From contig NC_087062.1 in the NCBI RefSeq assembly GCF_963678635.1, positions 69,226,223 to 69,290,222 on the forward strand: a DNA stretch of 64,000 bases, in the 5' to 3' direction. The position numbers were made by a program, and so were the translations under genes. Under the pieces are notes generated by a model that did no database searches, was not told the origin of the DNA, and worked only from the letters and a program-made list of their open reading frames with translations. The stretch is from Symsagittifera roscoffensis. Its lineage: Eukaryota > Xenacoelomorpha > Acoela > Convolutidae. Shown here in pieces: positions 53,501 to 60,959 of this stretch. Within the stretch, counting starts at the first letter, position 1. The number at the start of each line of letters is the position of its first letter.

Positions 53501-53501
53501 A
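32581..53501 (+). CDS. TRAPPC9: Trafficking protein particle complex subunit 9 (TRAPPC9/NIBP, Trs120 family)
   Basis: Subunit of the TRAPPII tethering complex at the Golgi. Exons are 32581-33157 (donor TTC|GTTAGT), 33488-33844 (acceptor TTCTTAG, donor GCAG|GTTAGC), 35130-36377 (acceptor TTTATAG, donor GAAG|GTATGT) and 52099-53501 (acceptor GTTGTAG, stop TGA). All three joints are phase 1 and keep the frame, giving 1,194 residues; human TRAPPC9 has about 1,150. Strong family marks are GRCLKKLADLLLQMNNL, then VAKDWTWYAASLEGC (the TPR-like 'NDFLWLGAALEGL' region), FSNIPLLRSVNVL before YTWPASSSVVVQLLFSNAL, and GLKEPGEVTIEGY of the Ig-like repeats. The N-terminal ~200 residues are poorly conserved and Ser-rich, so the ATG start (32581) is less certain than the rest. 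The third intron is 15.7 kb and packed with mobile elements. Confidence 0.92.
34037..34918. mobile_element. 882-bp mariner-like foldback element
   Basis: Ends CAGGGTGTTTTC and GAAAACACCCTG are inverted and bounded by TA on both sides (34035-34036, 34919-34920), the TA target duplication of Tc1/mariner elements. The inverted repeat runs far inwards: TTGGTTTATTGAAGTGATTC at ~34100 pairs with GAATCACTTCGATAACCAA at ~34845, and GGGTCAATTCATTTGG pairs with CCAAATGAATTGACTTGACC near the centre. No transposase ORF. It lies in the second TRAPPC9 intron. Confidence 0.8.
36378..37040 (+). other. Start of TRAPPC9 intron 3, unidentified segment
   Basis: Holds a 97-codon ORF (36432-36725) with no familiar motif and a moderately GC-rich tail (36740-37010), unlike the surrounding T-rich DNA. 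It may be the decayed 5' part of the LINE that follows, but I cannot show this. Confidence 0.3.
37050..38550 (+). pseudogene. LINE reverse-transcriptase relic (CR1/Jockey-like)
   Basis: Broken frames give RT landmarks in order: LNALKPKQNCGIDDI (~37110), SLSFESGVFSQALKHTT (~37215), INNYRP (~37305), KVIEKVFHSRLYNYLAKFDL (~37340), IYDPQFGFRQ, FVDLKKAFDTLDHTFLLEKF (~37515), FESYLSERYQNVLL (~37610), GVTEGS (~37690) and FADDTNVACGSL (~37725). Between the last two the usual LGPLLFLLYIND block is missing, an internal deletion. Decayed C-terminal sequence continues to about 38545 (RGFKLKNLMSAISLLP). Multiple stops and frameshifts, so non-functional. Same strand as TRAPPC9. Confidence 0.8.
39210..39262. 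repeat. Perfect 21-bp hairpin
   Basis: Arms 39210-39230 and 39242-39262 are perfect reverse complements (left arm starts CTGCGGAAACG) around an 11-nt loop. Two copies of CATTCCTCCAAGAT lie just upstream (39181 and 39196). It lies within the left half of the second LINE relic. Confidence 0.75.
39553..39916 (-). repeat. 3' LTR of the Gypsy element (element sense)
   Basis: 364 bp. Immediately before it in element sense is AAGGGGGTA (forward 39917-39925), a polypurine tract for plus-strand priming. Confidence 0.9.
40028..41626 (-). CDS. Gypsy polyprotein C-terminal region, charged, function unknown
   Basis: The ORF overlaps the end of the integrase ORF. Its codons become the natural continuation after the A6 run at 41551-41556 (TEFKILRDRF downstream of FEAHFGRLPK). 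About 500 residues, very rich in Lys, Glu, Arg, Ser and Gln, with no membrane segment, so not an envelope protein. RKSGRTKKGPSRYGNPI near the end resembles the RRSxRxxKxPxRYG tail found at the ends of some invertebrate Gypsy polyproteins. The rest is unlike anything I recognise. Confidence 0.7.
   Translation of the reverse strand: MIFVGVNRRQLKCRHLRRTLGDCQKTEFKILRDRFLQNSDRLDKEHLERSSLTASQLKKRIDQSRDNLKIVRKGQNSRDVSPLFKEQVDSAKDRERARALKELLEANARWNQTRRDTSANDLKRTVDETSTINPELRKEMLYSWERGFVEDKPEAISQQRQSSPILIRKDEGRKSGKALTKPLKGRVVAETPSTIKTAAGSVYRKSDIAKVKVAVQDKEKSNNRRSPTGEEPKKKQQRQSRRQSDEQDEAELSQSDEDLLLEQPDAAKEKFQDSPTVITSKDTLQGGGLNLAVRRAKPNLAGPFSKTTKAKVGPISSKDARQVILQNKGAALAAEVNEPQAPDHACSSNTIKNKKEITRTTSPETILDTFNSKDLSANDWNRLADQVLERGVQRAATEILQSRENAEDDEELLNPPGFSDESELEETSVRKSGRTKKGPSRYGNPIKHSVKSISFQNNLLDLNQAALEAYRIKLANFKPGASNSVETKFGLLEKHLFRRKFGSEALDITRSWNAERRIPLQLEEEHEERDGK
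41541..45593 (-). CDS. Gypsy protease, reverse transcriptase, RNase H, integrase
   Basis: Opens in the gag frame after the TGA. A second zinc knuckle CKNCNKPNHFAKMC is followed by the aspartic protease active site IDTGSPVSLL (residue ~134), RT with VLDLKYAYSQI and FLDDILI (~443), RNase H with KCDASHSGLG (~608), and integrase with the H..H...C..C zinc site (HRGHPGQ ... CRSC, ~1120) and catalytic D, D, E (QLDYAGPL, RTDQFSGF, GLVERTIQ). The RNase H to integrase linker is about 300 residues, charged and much longer than usual. The ORF stops at 41541-41543, just after the A6 run at 41551-41556; the neighbouring frame carries the natural continuation. Confidence 0.93.
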   Translation of the reverse strand, partial: AFVENHLKNCPAMGKTCKNCNKPNHFAKMCRSQQINEIANEDSSSGEEECNLIQTFDSCDEFEIMSVEEDRTSIRDIENYITKRISENAYNNERSQKEALPERSGNIEKIEIRRNPKSHQIKALKALVKVDSHILNMTIDTGSPVSLLNWTTTKQILEGPSNSKFIPAEKLNLSAQFVDYNKRPILILGALKANLRSAGWEVLGAMLLVTERRMRCILGLDLQSKLGIQTTQKSAPTRRSRFDVLLCEQSDNWKISFYKKFKDLFDRQGESKNHMVSTKFKYPLCPIQEKGRRIPIHIQDKVQTELDKLLTEGHIEKLDKCTSDCFIAPIVITVKKDNSIKLALDAKPINRQLYKNKYQMPNVDELIDGVSQIITSASEGSLFFTVLDLKYAYSQIKLTAETAKQCNFNIIGGNATGTYRFLTGFYGLADMPAEFQKAMDRTLNHAKNTFCFLDDILIVSKGEAKEHEKLVHNVLQKLDDENLALKISKCEFLQPAVNWLGHNLSIHGIIPKVTKTEAIANLQPPKSLKQLRSFMGSINHLAKFIPNAASLTEKLRPLLKEENEKKKMKNVRLPVKKFEWNDQHSVVFEDIKKAVANIALLNYYDPAKQSRVKCDASHSGLGATLEQWSHQNDWIPIAFASRYLNAQEKKYSTNELELLAVVWAVDRFKHYLLGKEFVIATDHKALTSALGEHRSNKTYQSRLTRWVDRLLPFQFKITHIPGRDMGIVDYLSREPNGEAWPESELDEKFVVTSIESFHKALDCLNSRSSETNQSSTINIPEHSRTSREINYCKDSSSRGCYDNQFVQNRTKLDRNENGQNSSFQTVEKHKNTLDRIAREKQLVDISKFKDKLNSKQLESKETASSKEMERSETGKSKKTKNKQNGNQREDDQLTEQVTETTFSRTRMVKRGAACSRQESDDSDSDIPQVEWRPVRKTIKPRGLKEIQSGNGTGSSGTTLMSFWDLLGAERPDDPKSLIELEARTALVDCNRGDQSSQLNTRSEFPQIIEVDLTAESPSESPEVSMIKKEKTCHDSRKGKPDQNNVRTDISLDNLNKLFDRSQLAELISEDAWMDRLRRVIERNDRYSFELMGPYTNPLWHQLSVVDDCILVDNRLAVPEQLRLAVLKRIHRGHPGQEAMLDVSKYLWWPHMHKDIVNLAEECRSCTRYGKNAKYIIPKNATKPLPLLTQPGQEIQLDYAGPLEDFKGKKNYLLVAIDRYSKFPSVKITKSTGGKSSIKFLRSYIDIHGIPESIRTDQFSGFKGKAMQKFCSDNNIEQKFCPVGDHRGCGLVERTIQTIKRRLGVMLLDENVTSIKLCLSTILRDLRWSKQKTIKMSPFEAHFGRLPKNRI
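45594..46556 (-). pseudogene. Gypsy gag, one frameshift and one in-frame stop
   Basis: ATG at the LTR edge opens MAQPAGSGFTAQDN. The capsid-like part includes FWASANSDPSWSFETWFDQF, the usual start of invertebrate Gypsy gag. The frame is lost at an A6 run (forward T6 at 46140-46145) and goes on in the +1 frame with FRDIIRLAKLSFEK and EEELVRDLFISRMKNAVLQ. Near the end, CTRCG of the first zinc knuckle is followed directly by TGA (45594-45596), after which the same frame continues with the rest of the knuckle. Both breaks would have to be bypassed for a full product, or this copy is dead. Confidence 0.8.
46534..46553 (-). promoter_or_regulatory. Primer-binding site overlapping the gag start
   Basis: In element sense the bases directly after the 5' LTR are TGGCGCAGCCAGCAGGATCC, beginning with the TGG expected of a tRNA-primed site. 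The last A of the LTR plus this TG makes the ATG that starts gag, so the primer site would be translated as the first gag residues (AQPAGS). Which tRNA would prime it is not known to me. Confidence 0.55.
46554..46917 (-). repeat. 5' LTR of the Gypsy element (element sense)
   Basis: 364 bp, identical by eye to the other LTR. In element sense the first ~135 bp (U3) carry two copies of a ~58-bp motif (each with CTGCTACTGCTAT and an ATATTG...CTTGATAGTGCT end), an enhancer-like direct repeat. Confidence 0.9.
48656..48730 (+). repeat. Short tandem repeat, three copies of TTTTCACTCGATAGAG
   Basis: ATTTTCACTCGATAGAGCAATGG occurs at about 48660 and 48683, and a third copy with TTTATCACTCGATAGAGCAA at 48704. 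Period about 23 bp. Confidence 0.75.
48930..49240 (+). repeat. SINE family A with adjoining head repeat, copy 1
   Basis: ACGAACCTTCTTTTTTTTC..CAAACCTAACTCGCAAATA head, then tRNA-like TTGGCTGAGAGGCTAGTGTG..CGAGACTCATAATCT..CTTTCGAATCTTAGATGTAGCCGA, then tail TTTATAGAGCTGCTTTTTG..CGTAATCTCGC..GTGTTTGCGAAGCGAAGCTTCGCCTCTGT. The same tail follows the copies at 55.66, 62.66 and 63.22 kb. Confidence 0.6.
49241..51240. other. Gene-free part of TRAPPC9 intron 3
   Basis: No credible coding region, repeat array or RNA gene recognised. Small ORFs have no familiar motif. Confidence 0.4.
51290..51635 (-). pseudogene. LINE reverse-transcriptase C-terminal relic
   Basis: Minus-strand translation contains ALTDTKEWLEERKLTLNLDK, then LELKDHVEVVNTWLNKFCG and YPLRKSLNKQQLSHFYQTYV, the 'WLxxNKLTLNxDKTK ... 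LxWKxHI ... KxxGxLYxLR' post-catalytic region of CR1/Jockey-type RTs. Only this fragment remains. Confidence 0.75.
51668..51840 (+). repeat. Two tandem ~95-bp repeats
   Basis: TTTGGCTGTTGGGGGAGAAA with CCAAATTCAAAATTAG.TTG.TCAAA(A)TTG occurs from about 51680 and again from about 51752 (TTTGGCTGTTTGGGGGAGAA) with small changes. Confidence 0.6.
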
Positions 53502-53902
53502 AACGAATCTTTCGTTCAAGGTGATAATGATTAAATTTTATGTAGATTTATAAGTTTAATATAAATTGTACCCATAGCTTGATTTTTTCTTCAAAAAAGT
53601 GTGAAACATTAACCTGCTGAAGTTTTCAAAGTTGGAAACATTAAAACGGTGGTACTATTGAAAGTTCTAGATGCAAAAAACGGCATTGAGTCAAAAAAGA
53701 GCTTCGCCTTACAAAACAACTCAGTCTGGAATGTGGGAGATGATCCAAATGGACTATGACTCCTCTGCGAATCGCAGAAAACACTTTTTACTGATGTATT
53801 TTCAGATTTTGAGAAACGAGCACTTTTCAGTGCTTTTTGAGCTAGTGTGATTAGCTATGAGGAGACGCCGGTGAATCATTTTTTGTTTCTCGCCTTTCAT
53901 CC
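53502..53902 (+). other. TRAPPC9 to carrier intergenic spacer
   Basis: Only 401 bp separate the TRAPPC9 stop from the next start on the same strand. It must hold the TRAPPC9 3' end (AATATAAA-like word near 53558) and the promoter of the carrier gene. No TATA box was assigned. Confidence 0.45.
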
Positions 53903-56900
53903 ATGACTTCGTCTCATAAAACCGAGAGTGACATCGTGCGCTTTGCGCTCGCAGGAACATCCAACATGTCTGCAGCTTGCAGTAAGTTTGACGCCCTTTT
54001 CAAATTAATACGAAAGATTTACTAACAGTTTTGAATCCAGGATTTTGACAGATTATGAATATTTTGCCTAGAGAAGTTATATTGGTTGCAGAGAGTTTCC
54101 TGCATTAGACTCGCAAAGTTTTTGGATATTTTTTAAAATTAATATATAACATATGTCACTAAATTTGTTAGATATTAATTTGGAACTTGGTTTAAATATA
54201 ATTGATTGGGCTGTGACTTGTTTCAGTTACGAATCCTATAGACGTGATCAAAATTAGACTGCAACTAGACAATGAGCTGAAGAAAACCAAGGGCACAATT
54301 GTGCCAGGAAGAGATGACAAGCGCTACTATAAAGGGATGCTCCGTGGCTTGAGGTCCATTCTCAGAGATGAAGGAATTCGTGGATTTTACAAGGGGTAAA
54401 GATTTTTTTTCAGCTTATCAGTAACATAATTGTCTGTTTTCCAAGCCAGAATAACGAACTGCCTAAGCAGGGGTGGATTTGATACTTTTTCAGAAATCCA
54501 CTTTTGGCCGACCGACCCTAAAATTTTTCTAAAGGCGCCTTTGGCGCCAATATTTACTAATTTTGAGGGGGGAGCTCGCGCCGAAAAAACGCAATTGTTC
54601 AGTGAAAATTTTCGAAAAAGTGCCTAAAAACGCCTGTTTTGACTGTTTTTTCAAAATTTTGCCTGCGGTGCAGAAAATTTAGCCGAAGTAGGGGCAAAAC
54701 AGTGCTTTGGGAGAGCTCGAAAAATCAATTTGGTCGACCTAAAAACAAAAAAAGGTCGTCAAAATTTTGGAAATTTTTTTGAAAATCCGCCAGAGAAAAA
54801 CCTACTAGATCCGCCCCTGTGCCTAAGTATATACTGCTAAGAGTTAACATTTTTTTGTGAATTTTTGGTTTGATTGAGCGGATTGCATTTTTCTTACGTA
54901 TTACTAATTTAACTTGCCACTAGAGCAACTTTGTTGAATCAGCTCGCCTCAACTGGCGTTTTTGGCTAATAGACATATTTGAGCATTTCTGAACTTTAAT
55001 TTCTCTTTTTTTTCCGGAATTTGTGTTATGGTAGCTGTAAACCAATTTCCGATGTTTTGTTCCGAGAGGAACTTTGTATTCGGGTGTGTTTTAGTTTTTT
55101 TGTATTTGTTTTCCACGCAAAATTAGGTACCCAAAATAATCATCGGACTGGGTTGAATGATATATCATTTTTACACTTGCGAAGCTAGCATGTTAGTAGG
55201 AACCTTCTTTTTTTTCCAAACGAAGTCGCAAATATTGGTGCGGCACTTTTATGGTGCGGCACCTCAATAATGGTGGGGCACCGTTACAGCTTTTTGATAG
55301 CATGTGCATTGACATTCGAATAGTAATAAATCAGCACAGTTGATGCACTTTTAATTCATCAAATCAACCGAAAAAAACTATTGGTTTCGAAAAATATCAC
55401 AATATTAAAACTCGATTTCAGAATTTTTCTAACTCAATGTCTCGCAATTTTTGAAAGCGCTAATTTATGCATAATGTGGCTTTATGCTTAACGATTTGTT
55501 ACATGCAAATTTAGTGTGTATGCCTTCAGTTTGTTATATTCCAAATTATTAATTGCAAAATTGAGTCTATTTGTATTTGGTGCTGAATCGCATTGGCAAT
55601 TTGTAAGCATATGTAGCTACTTTATTCTTGACTAGGGTTTGATGGTTGTTAAATTTGAGTGGCTGAGGGGATAGTGCGTGAGACTCGAAATCTTTTGATT
55701 GCAGTAGGTCGCAGATTCGAATCCTACACGTAGCCGAGTTTTTGCTAATTCGGGCCTTAATTCTACTTTTTTATTCAACTTGATAGACCTGCTTTTTGGT
55801 CGTGTTCTCACAAGTGTTTGCGAATAGCAGCTTTGCCTCTGGGTAAAGCCCTTTCAGTCGTGATTCGAGCCACATTAAAAAATTTTCCCCGCGTCGAGAA
55901 AAATCGGTTTGAAATTTTTGATTTTTCGTATTAATTTGAGCTAATAAAGCAAGCGAGCATGCTTACAACGGCTGAGTTATGCCTAATTTAAGACCTTAAA
56001 AGTTTATTTTAAGCAAGTAAAACTAGTTTCTGGATTTTTTGAGCTTTTTTGGGATCGAAAAACTTCAATAAACTTTAAAATTAAATTTTTTTTTTCAAGT
56101 TTCTAGTCTATTTTCTAAAAAAAATTGTTTGTACAATTTTTCTGTATTACTATCACTGTCTAGTATACCTAAATTTATATTTTTTGTCTGATCCTTTTAT
56201 CACACGAAGCAGAAAAAACTACGCTTTTTTGAAAAAAAAAACTGTCGAACATTCTGCGCTACTTGAACAGTAACCGGGGCTATCCTTGTTATAATTTCTC
56301 TATAATTTTTTCTAAACACTGAAACCGAAAAAGTTTTGATTGATTTTATATGGATTTAGTCGCCTCATTATGCTTCGTTTCAATGGGGATCATAATTTTA
56401 ATTTTTTCCATGTTTTTTTTTGAATTAGCGGCGTTGGTATTATTGTATGCCGCATAGTGTGCCATGTGAGCGCTTTTTTGGAGATTTTATGTTGATTTTT
56501 ATGTCCTTTTCATTTCACCTGAGGTCAGTTGCCAATTCAGGGGGTAAGTTGCGGTACTCTTTGAGATTAAATGGAATTTGATTTCATGTTTCAAAAATGG
56601 AAATTATTTTAATTTTTACAATACACGGCTTTTCAGTAGAAATTAAGTTTTACATTCGAAAAAGCTTGAATCATTGAAGATCCTTGAAGTTGGTTTATGA
56701 AACTCAAAATAAAAAAATTGAGTTTAAAATTATTTTTCTTCTTTGATTTTCATTCGAAGTAAGTTATCATTTTTTTAGTTAGTGTTTTTTCTTTGTTCTG
56801 CTCAGGAAAATTTGTTTGCAAAAATAGGGCATAGTGTTTTGTAATCTGAAACTAATAAAAAGTGTTGAGATTTTTCTAAATCACCTCCACACTTACGCGC

Positions 56901-59900
56901 GCTACCTAAAGTGCAAAGTGATATATTTCGCATATAGCAATAAGTCTTAAATATACCAAGTACCATTCCTCAGTTCAATTTGGAACGATTTCTAAGATGG
57001 ATTGAATCTCAGCTTTCGCGTTTAAAGTACGACATTTATCGTGCGTTTATTTTCCTCAATTGTCCTAATTGGCAACTTTAAAACCCCAGAACTCTTCAAA
57101 AAATGATCACAGGTTTAAATTTAAGCTCAAGACACATACTTTTTGAATGATCTGAAAAATTTTCCTCAAAGTTCGCTTGTTAAAAAGTGTTACGAATCTT
57201 GTCTGGAGAAAACAATTCCGAGCGCAAATATTCGGTCACTTGCTTCGAAAGTCGGGACAAAAATGAAGTGATATTTTACTTGTTAGCAGGGGCGGATCTT
57301 GGATTTAATCGAGGGGGATTTTCAAATTTTTTTCGACCCTTTTTGTAGTTCGACCAAATAGAATTTACGAGCGGTTCCAGAACATTAGAAAGACCCTATT
57401 TGGACAAAATTTGGGCACTTTTGGAAAAATGATGTTTTGGTGCGCGCTCTCTTTCAAAATTAGTATATAGTGCCGCCAAAGGCGCCTTTAGCAAAATTTT
57501 AGGGTAGGTCGGCCAAAAATGGGTTTCTTAAAAAGTACCAAAGGGGGAACTTTGGGTCGGCAGGCGGTCGAATCTCAGGCGGGAAGAGGACTTCGATTCC
57601 CTCCCCCTTAAATCCGCTTCTGCTTGTCAGGTCGTATGGTTGTTATTTTTTAGGTGGTGTTCACGCTATCACGCTCGAGTTTATGTTATAGCCTCTTTTC
57701 TTCTGATTTATTTTTAAGTTTTTAAAGCTTTTTTTTAAAATTAGAGGCAAATTTTTTTCTCCAATGACAGACATTGAATTAGCGCGATAAACCTCGCAGA
57801 AATTTTAGTTTCAGTGGTAGGCTCGTTTCACTTTCCCCGCATTTCCATTTTCTTAGTTTTCTTACTATGACCGAATGCGTATTATTATGGCTGAATGCGT
57901 TATGTTACGAGGAAAAGTATGAGGAAAAAACGTGCTTCAATTCAAATGTGGGGATGGGGTGAAATTTTAGGTTTTTTTGTTTTCCGGGGGATTACGAGAC
58001 TGAAATTTTGGTTCAGTTGTTTAAGTTTGTGATTATATTTTTTCAAAATTGTCAATCATAAAAGTTGCGGAAATTCAAAGAGATATGTTTTTTGCTTTGA
58101 AACTAACTTTTTTTTGTGAAAAAAATTAAAATAGTTTTTGGTTTCTCCTAGTTCAATCTCAAGTCAAATTGTCTATTGTCTCTTTTTCTGCAAAGAATGC
58201 CGTTAATATCTATTTGTTCCAGTCTACCGGCTTCTCTAATGCGGGAGAGTAGCTACAGTACAATCAGACTGGGTGCATATGAGCCCATAAAGAGACTGCT
58301 GGGAGCCACTGACCCTGCACACACCCCTCTCTGGAAGAAGATATGCGCAGGCGCGACTTCAGGTAGAAATATTAAATAAGCCCCAACAATTTTGGTTCAA
58401 ATGTTATAACAAGACAAATTTGATAAAATCAATAATGCTTTAAAGCTTGAAATGAAAGTTTTCTGTTTTACATGAGTGTCGTTTCCATGTTAGATTACCT
58501 ATTTTGTAGGTTATGCTAAATTGCATCTCATCGGTTTCTGATTTATTATCAAATTGAAGGCGTTTTCACTGAAAAGTTTAACTGAATCCGCAAGCGTTGA
58601 ACTGCAAATCTAGCTTGTTAAAAAGCAATTATAAATTGTTTGAACTGTTTGTTTTTATATTTCGAAAACGATTTTTATTGTCGTAATCACAGAAAGCGGT
58701 AAAGAACATTGATTTGGCTGTTTTTTTTCTCGCAATATATAATTAATTTTTTTGATTTTTTTCCAGAATTGCCTTGGTGGGAAAATTCTCTGCTAATTGC
58801 TTAGGAATCTGGTACCTTATTTTAATGTGATGATTTTATATTGTGCGATTTGAGGGCTCTGTTGTTGGTACAGGTGCAATAGGAAGCTCGATAGCCACTC
58901 CAACAGATCTAGTGAAAGTGAGAATGCAGGCATGTACGAGTAGCAGTAAAGGGGGCACTACTAGTAGTAGTAGTACAGCTCTTCATCAGAAACCCGTGTA
59001 CGAGAGCACTCTAGGTGCATTCACTAGTATATACAGAGAAGCAGGGTTGAAAGGACTGTATAGAGGAGTGGGACCAACTGTAATGAGAGCTACCATTCTC
59101 ACTGCTACACAGGTTAATAGTCTGTCGAAGACGCTTTTGTTAGACTAGGCAGGAAAAAACTTGCATGCAATCTGTTCAGGTTACTGTGAAAAACCTCTAC
59201 TGGACCATGAAAAGGAACCTCAATGTTTCTTACAACTACTTTAATTTTTTGGCTAGATGTCGCATCTGAAAAATGTTGCTTCATCATGAAGAAAGGAGCA
59301 CGTTTTTTGTAAAGTCAGTCTTATACAATTGTGATGTCATTTATGATACATAATGATTTAGTAAGTTCAAACCAATGATAAGAAAAAGTTTTCGAGAGTA
59401 ATGATTGTAGTGAGTACTTTAGTATGTCTTGCTGATTTTTTGTTTTTTTTTCGGGAAAAAGTCTTGAAAGTTCACGCTTAATTTTGATTTTTCGCGGTTT
59501 GACTTGTGGTTTCTTTTCAAGTTCAGTGCATTTCCTTTTTTAAAAAGGCAAACTCCACTATCGAACAACAAAAGTGTAAAAGTCAAGTAAAACGTGGTCG
59601 ACTTCTAATTTCGAAAATGGAAGTTAATTATCAGATTTCCCAGCGAAATTAAAGTTTTGCCTATTGATCCAATTTTCTCAAATTGGGTTAATTTTAACAA
59701 AAAATGTCCATCATAAATTGTTCTACAAATTCTAAGAGCTTTAAGGCCATCTTCGAAATTCAAAAGTTGAAGGTTTTTTTCTTAGTTTTCTTGCGTTCAT
59801 TATTCTTTTCCAACTGTCAGTTGGCTATGTTTTTCACTTTCCCATTTTCAATGTGGTCCCTTTTATGCACCGAGCTGAAACAACTCTTGTGGGTCTCATA

Positions 59901-60212
59901 TTTGTTGGTTTTCACCATCGCTGGTTCTGGAACGTGTACTTATTCAGATCATCTTGTTCTTATAAGCATAATCTAGCGTCTACTTACACTTATTTGTTTT
60001 TTAAATAGTATAGCAGTGAAACCTTATTTGTCGCGTTTCCTAGATCCCGACTTATGACCACGTGAAGCACACTCTGTTGAATTGGGGCTGGTTCCGAGGG
60101 GAGGGCCTGGACTTGCACATTACTGCTTCTATGATGGCGGGACTGGCATCCGCTGCCACAACCTCCCCTGTAGACGTCGTCAAAACAAGATACATGCGAC
60201 AGATACAGCACA
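53903..60212 (+). CDS. Mitochondrial carrier, SLC25 family, uncoupling-protein-like (3' end not visible)
   Basis: Inner-membrane transporter with three ~100-residue repeats. Exons are 53903-53981 (donor A|GTAAGT), 54227-54395, 58223-58362, 58874-59112 and 60044-60212. Every joint keeps the frame. Repeat signatures PxDxxKxR are seen three times: ITNPIDVIKIRLQ, ATPTDLVKVRMQ and TSPVDVVKTRYM. Other marks are MRESSYSTIRLGAYEPIKRL, LWKKICAGATSGAIGSSIAT, GLYRGVGPTVMRATILTATQ, then YDHVKHTLLNWG. This resembles the UCP/ucpB-like group near SLC25A14/A27/A30, but the substrate cannot be told. The third matrix helix and sixth membrane helix are missing. The final donor CACA|GTTAGA is weak, and an in-frame TAG follows at once, so either an exon lies beyond the window or the gene is truncated. 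Two hAT MITEs sit in intron 2. Confidence 0.88.
54468..54819 (+). mobile_element. hAT-type MITE with perfect 8-bp target duplication
   Basis: 352 bp, ends CAGGGGTGGAT and ATCCGCCCCTG, flanked by TGCCTAAG on both sides (54460-54467, 54820-54827). Interior colinear with the 12.73-kb copy. Carrier gene intron 2. Confidence 0.9.
55080..56300 (+). repeat. Dispersed repeat family R1, longest copy, with insertions
   Basis: Starts with GTGTGTTTTAGTTTTTTTG..CACGCAAAATTAGGTACCC and ends with CAGTAACCGGGGCTATCC. Between 55190 and 55850 it is interrupted by the 'CTTCTTTTTTTTCCAAACG' head repeat and SINE-A. R1 resumes at AAAGCCCTTTCAGTCGTGAT, which follows the interrupted 'GAATGATATATCA' phrase in uninterrupted copies, so the insertion point is visible. 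Confidence 0.6.
55195..55850 (+). repeat. SINE family A with long head repeat, copy 2
   Basis: Head CTTCTTTTTTTTCCAAACGA..GTCGCAAATATTGGTGCGGC shared with 60330-60560. tRNA-like part GAGTGGCTGAGGGGATAGTG..CGTGAGACTCGAAATCTTTTG..GATTCGAATCCTACACGTAGCCGAG with clear A and B boxes (about 55658 and 55713), then the family tail GACCTGCTTTTTGGTCGTG..GTTTGCGAA..CTTTGCCTCTG. It sits inside an R1 copy. Confidence 0.65.
56965..57275 (+). repeat. Dispersed repeat family R2, copy 2
   Basis: Matches 30765-31120 in order (TTCAATTTGGAACGATTT, AAGATGGATTGAATCTC, ATGATCACAGGT, TTGTTAAAAAGTGT, GAGCGCAAATATTCGG, CGAAAGTCGGGACAAAAAT). A hAT MITE begins 12 bases after its end. Confidence 0.55.
57287..57622 (-). 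mobile_element. hAT-type MITE, reverse orientation, 8-bp target duplication
   Basis: 336 bp, ends CAGGGGCGGATC and AATCCGCTTCTG, flanked by CTTGTTAG and CTTGTCAG (one mismatch). Interior reads as the reverse complement of the other copies (AAGGCGCCTTTAG, AAATTTTAGGGT). Confidence 0.85.
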
Positions 60213-60329
60213 GTTAGACTTCTTTCTATAATTTTTTAAAATAGCCTTTGCCTGGTGTGATTTTTGAATCATATGCTTTCGTTTCAATAATTCGTCTTTT
60301 TACACTAGCCTCTGCTTAGTATATTATGA

Positions 60330-60570
60330 AGAGCCTTCTTTTTTTCTAACCTAAGTCGCAAATATTGGTGCCACTTTTGAGGCGCCTTACAGATTTTTGA
60401 TAGCGTGTGCTTTGACATTCGAATAGTAATAAGTTAACATAGTTGATGCATTTTTAGTTCATCAAATGAACCAAAAAAGCTATCTGTTTCAACCATCCTA
60501 ACAATAATAAAAACTCGATTTCAGAAATTTTCCAACCCAATATATCTAGCAAGTTTTTTGAAATGCATAA
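60330..60570 (+). repeat. Head repeat of SINE family A without the SINE
   Basis: CCTTCTTTTTTTCTAACCTA, AGTCGCAAATATTGGTGCC, ATAGCGTGTGCTTTGACATT, CGAATAGTAATAA, AACTCGATTTCAGAAA: colinear with 55200-55440, ~80% alike by eye. The tRNA-like half is absent. Confidence 0.6.
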
Positions 60571-60958
60571 TCTATCTATGTATCTATCTATTATTTGTTC
60601 GGCGTTTCATGTGACACATGGCTAAGACGTCCCAATGTTGACATGTTTAAGAAGTCTTTATGTTTGCATGTTATAACTTTTTCAACGTATTATTTCTTGC
60701 ATGTTTAACGAAAGTGTTTAAGCTATATCGTACATTAAAATGCTCAAGAAGTTATTGAGCACAGGTTTAAAAAGTCAGTATGTTGGACTGTTCAAGGCCA
60801 AAACATTACGAGGGTTTAAAAGTTTAATCAAGTCAGCGTTTCAAAATCTGTTGGAGCGCGAATGCTTTGACTCTTACATTTTTTCCTATATTCGCAACGT
60901 TTAACTATCAAAAATTTTGTTTCACAATTTACTGACCTTATTTTGATTTTATGAACCT
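60571..60958. other. Gene-free spacer
   Basis: Contains ATCTATCTATGTATCTATCTAT (short TCTA repeat, ~60570) and irregular GTTTAAGAAGTC..TATGTT words. Nothing else recognised. Confidence 0.4.
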
Positions 60959-60959
60959 T

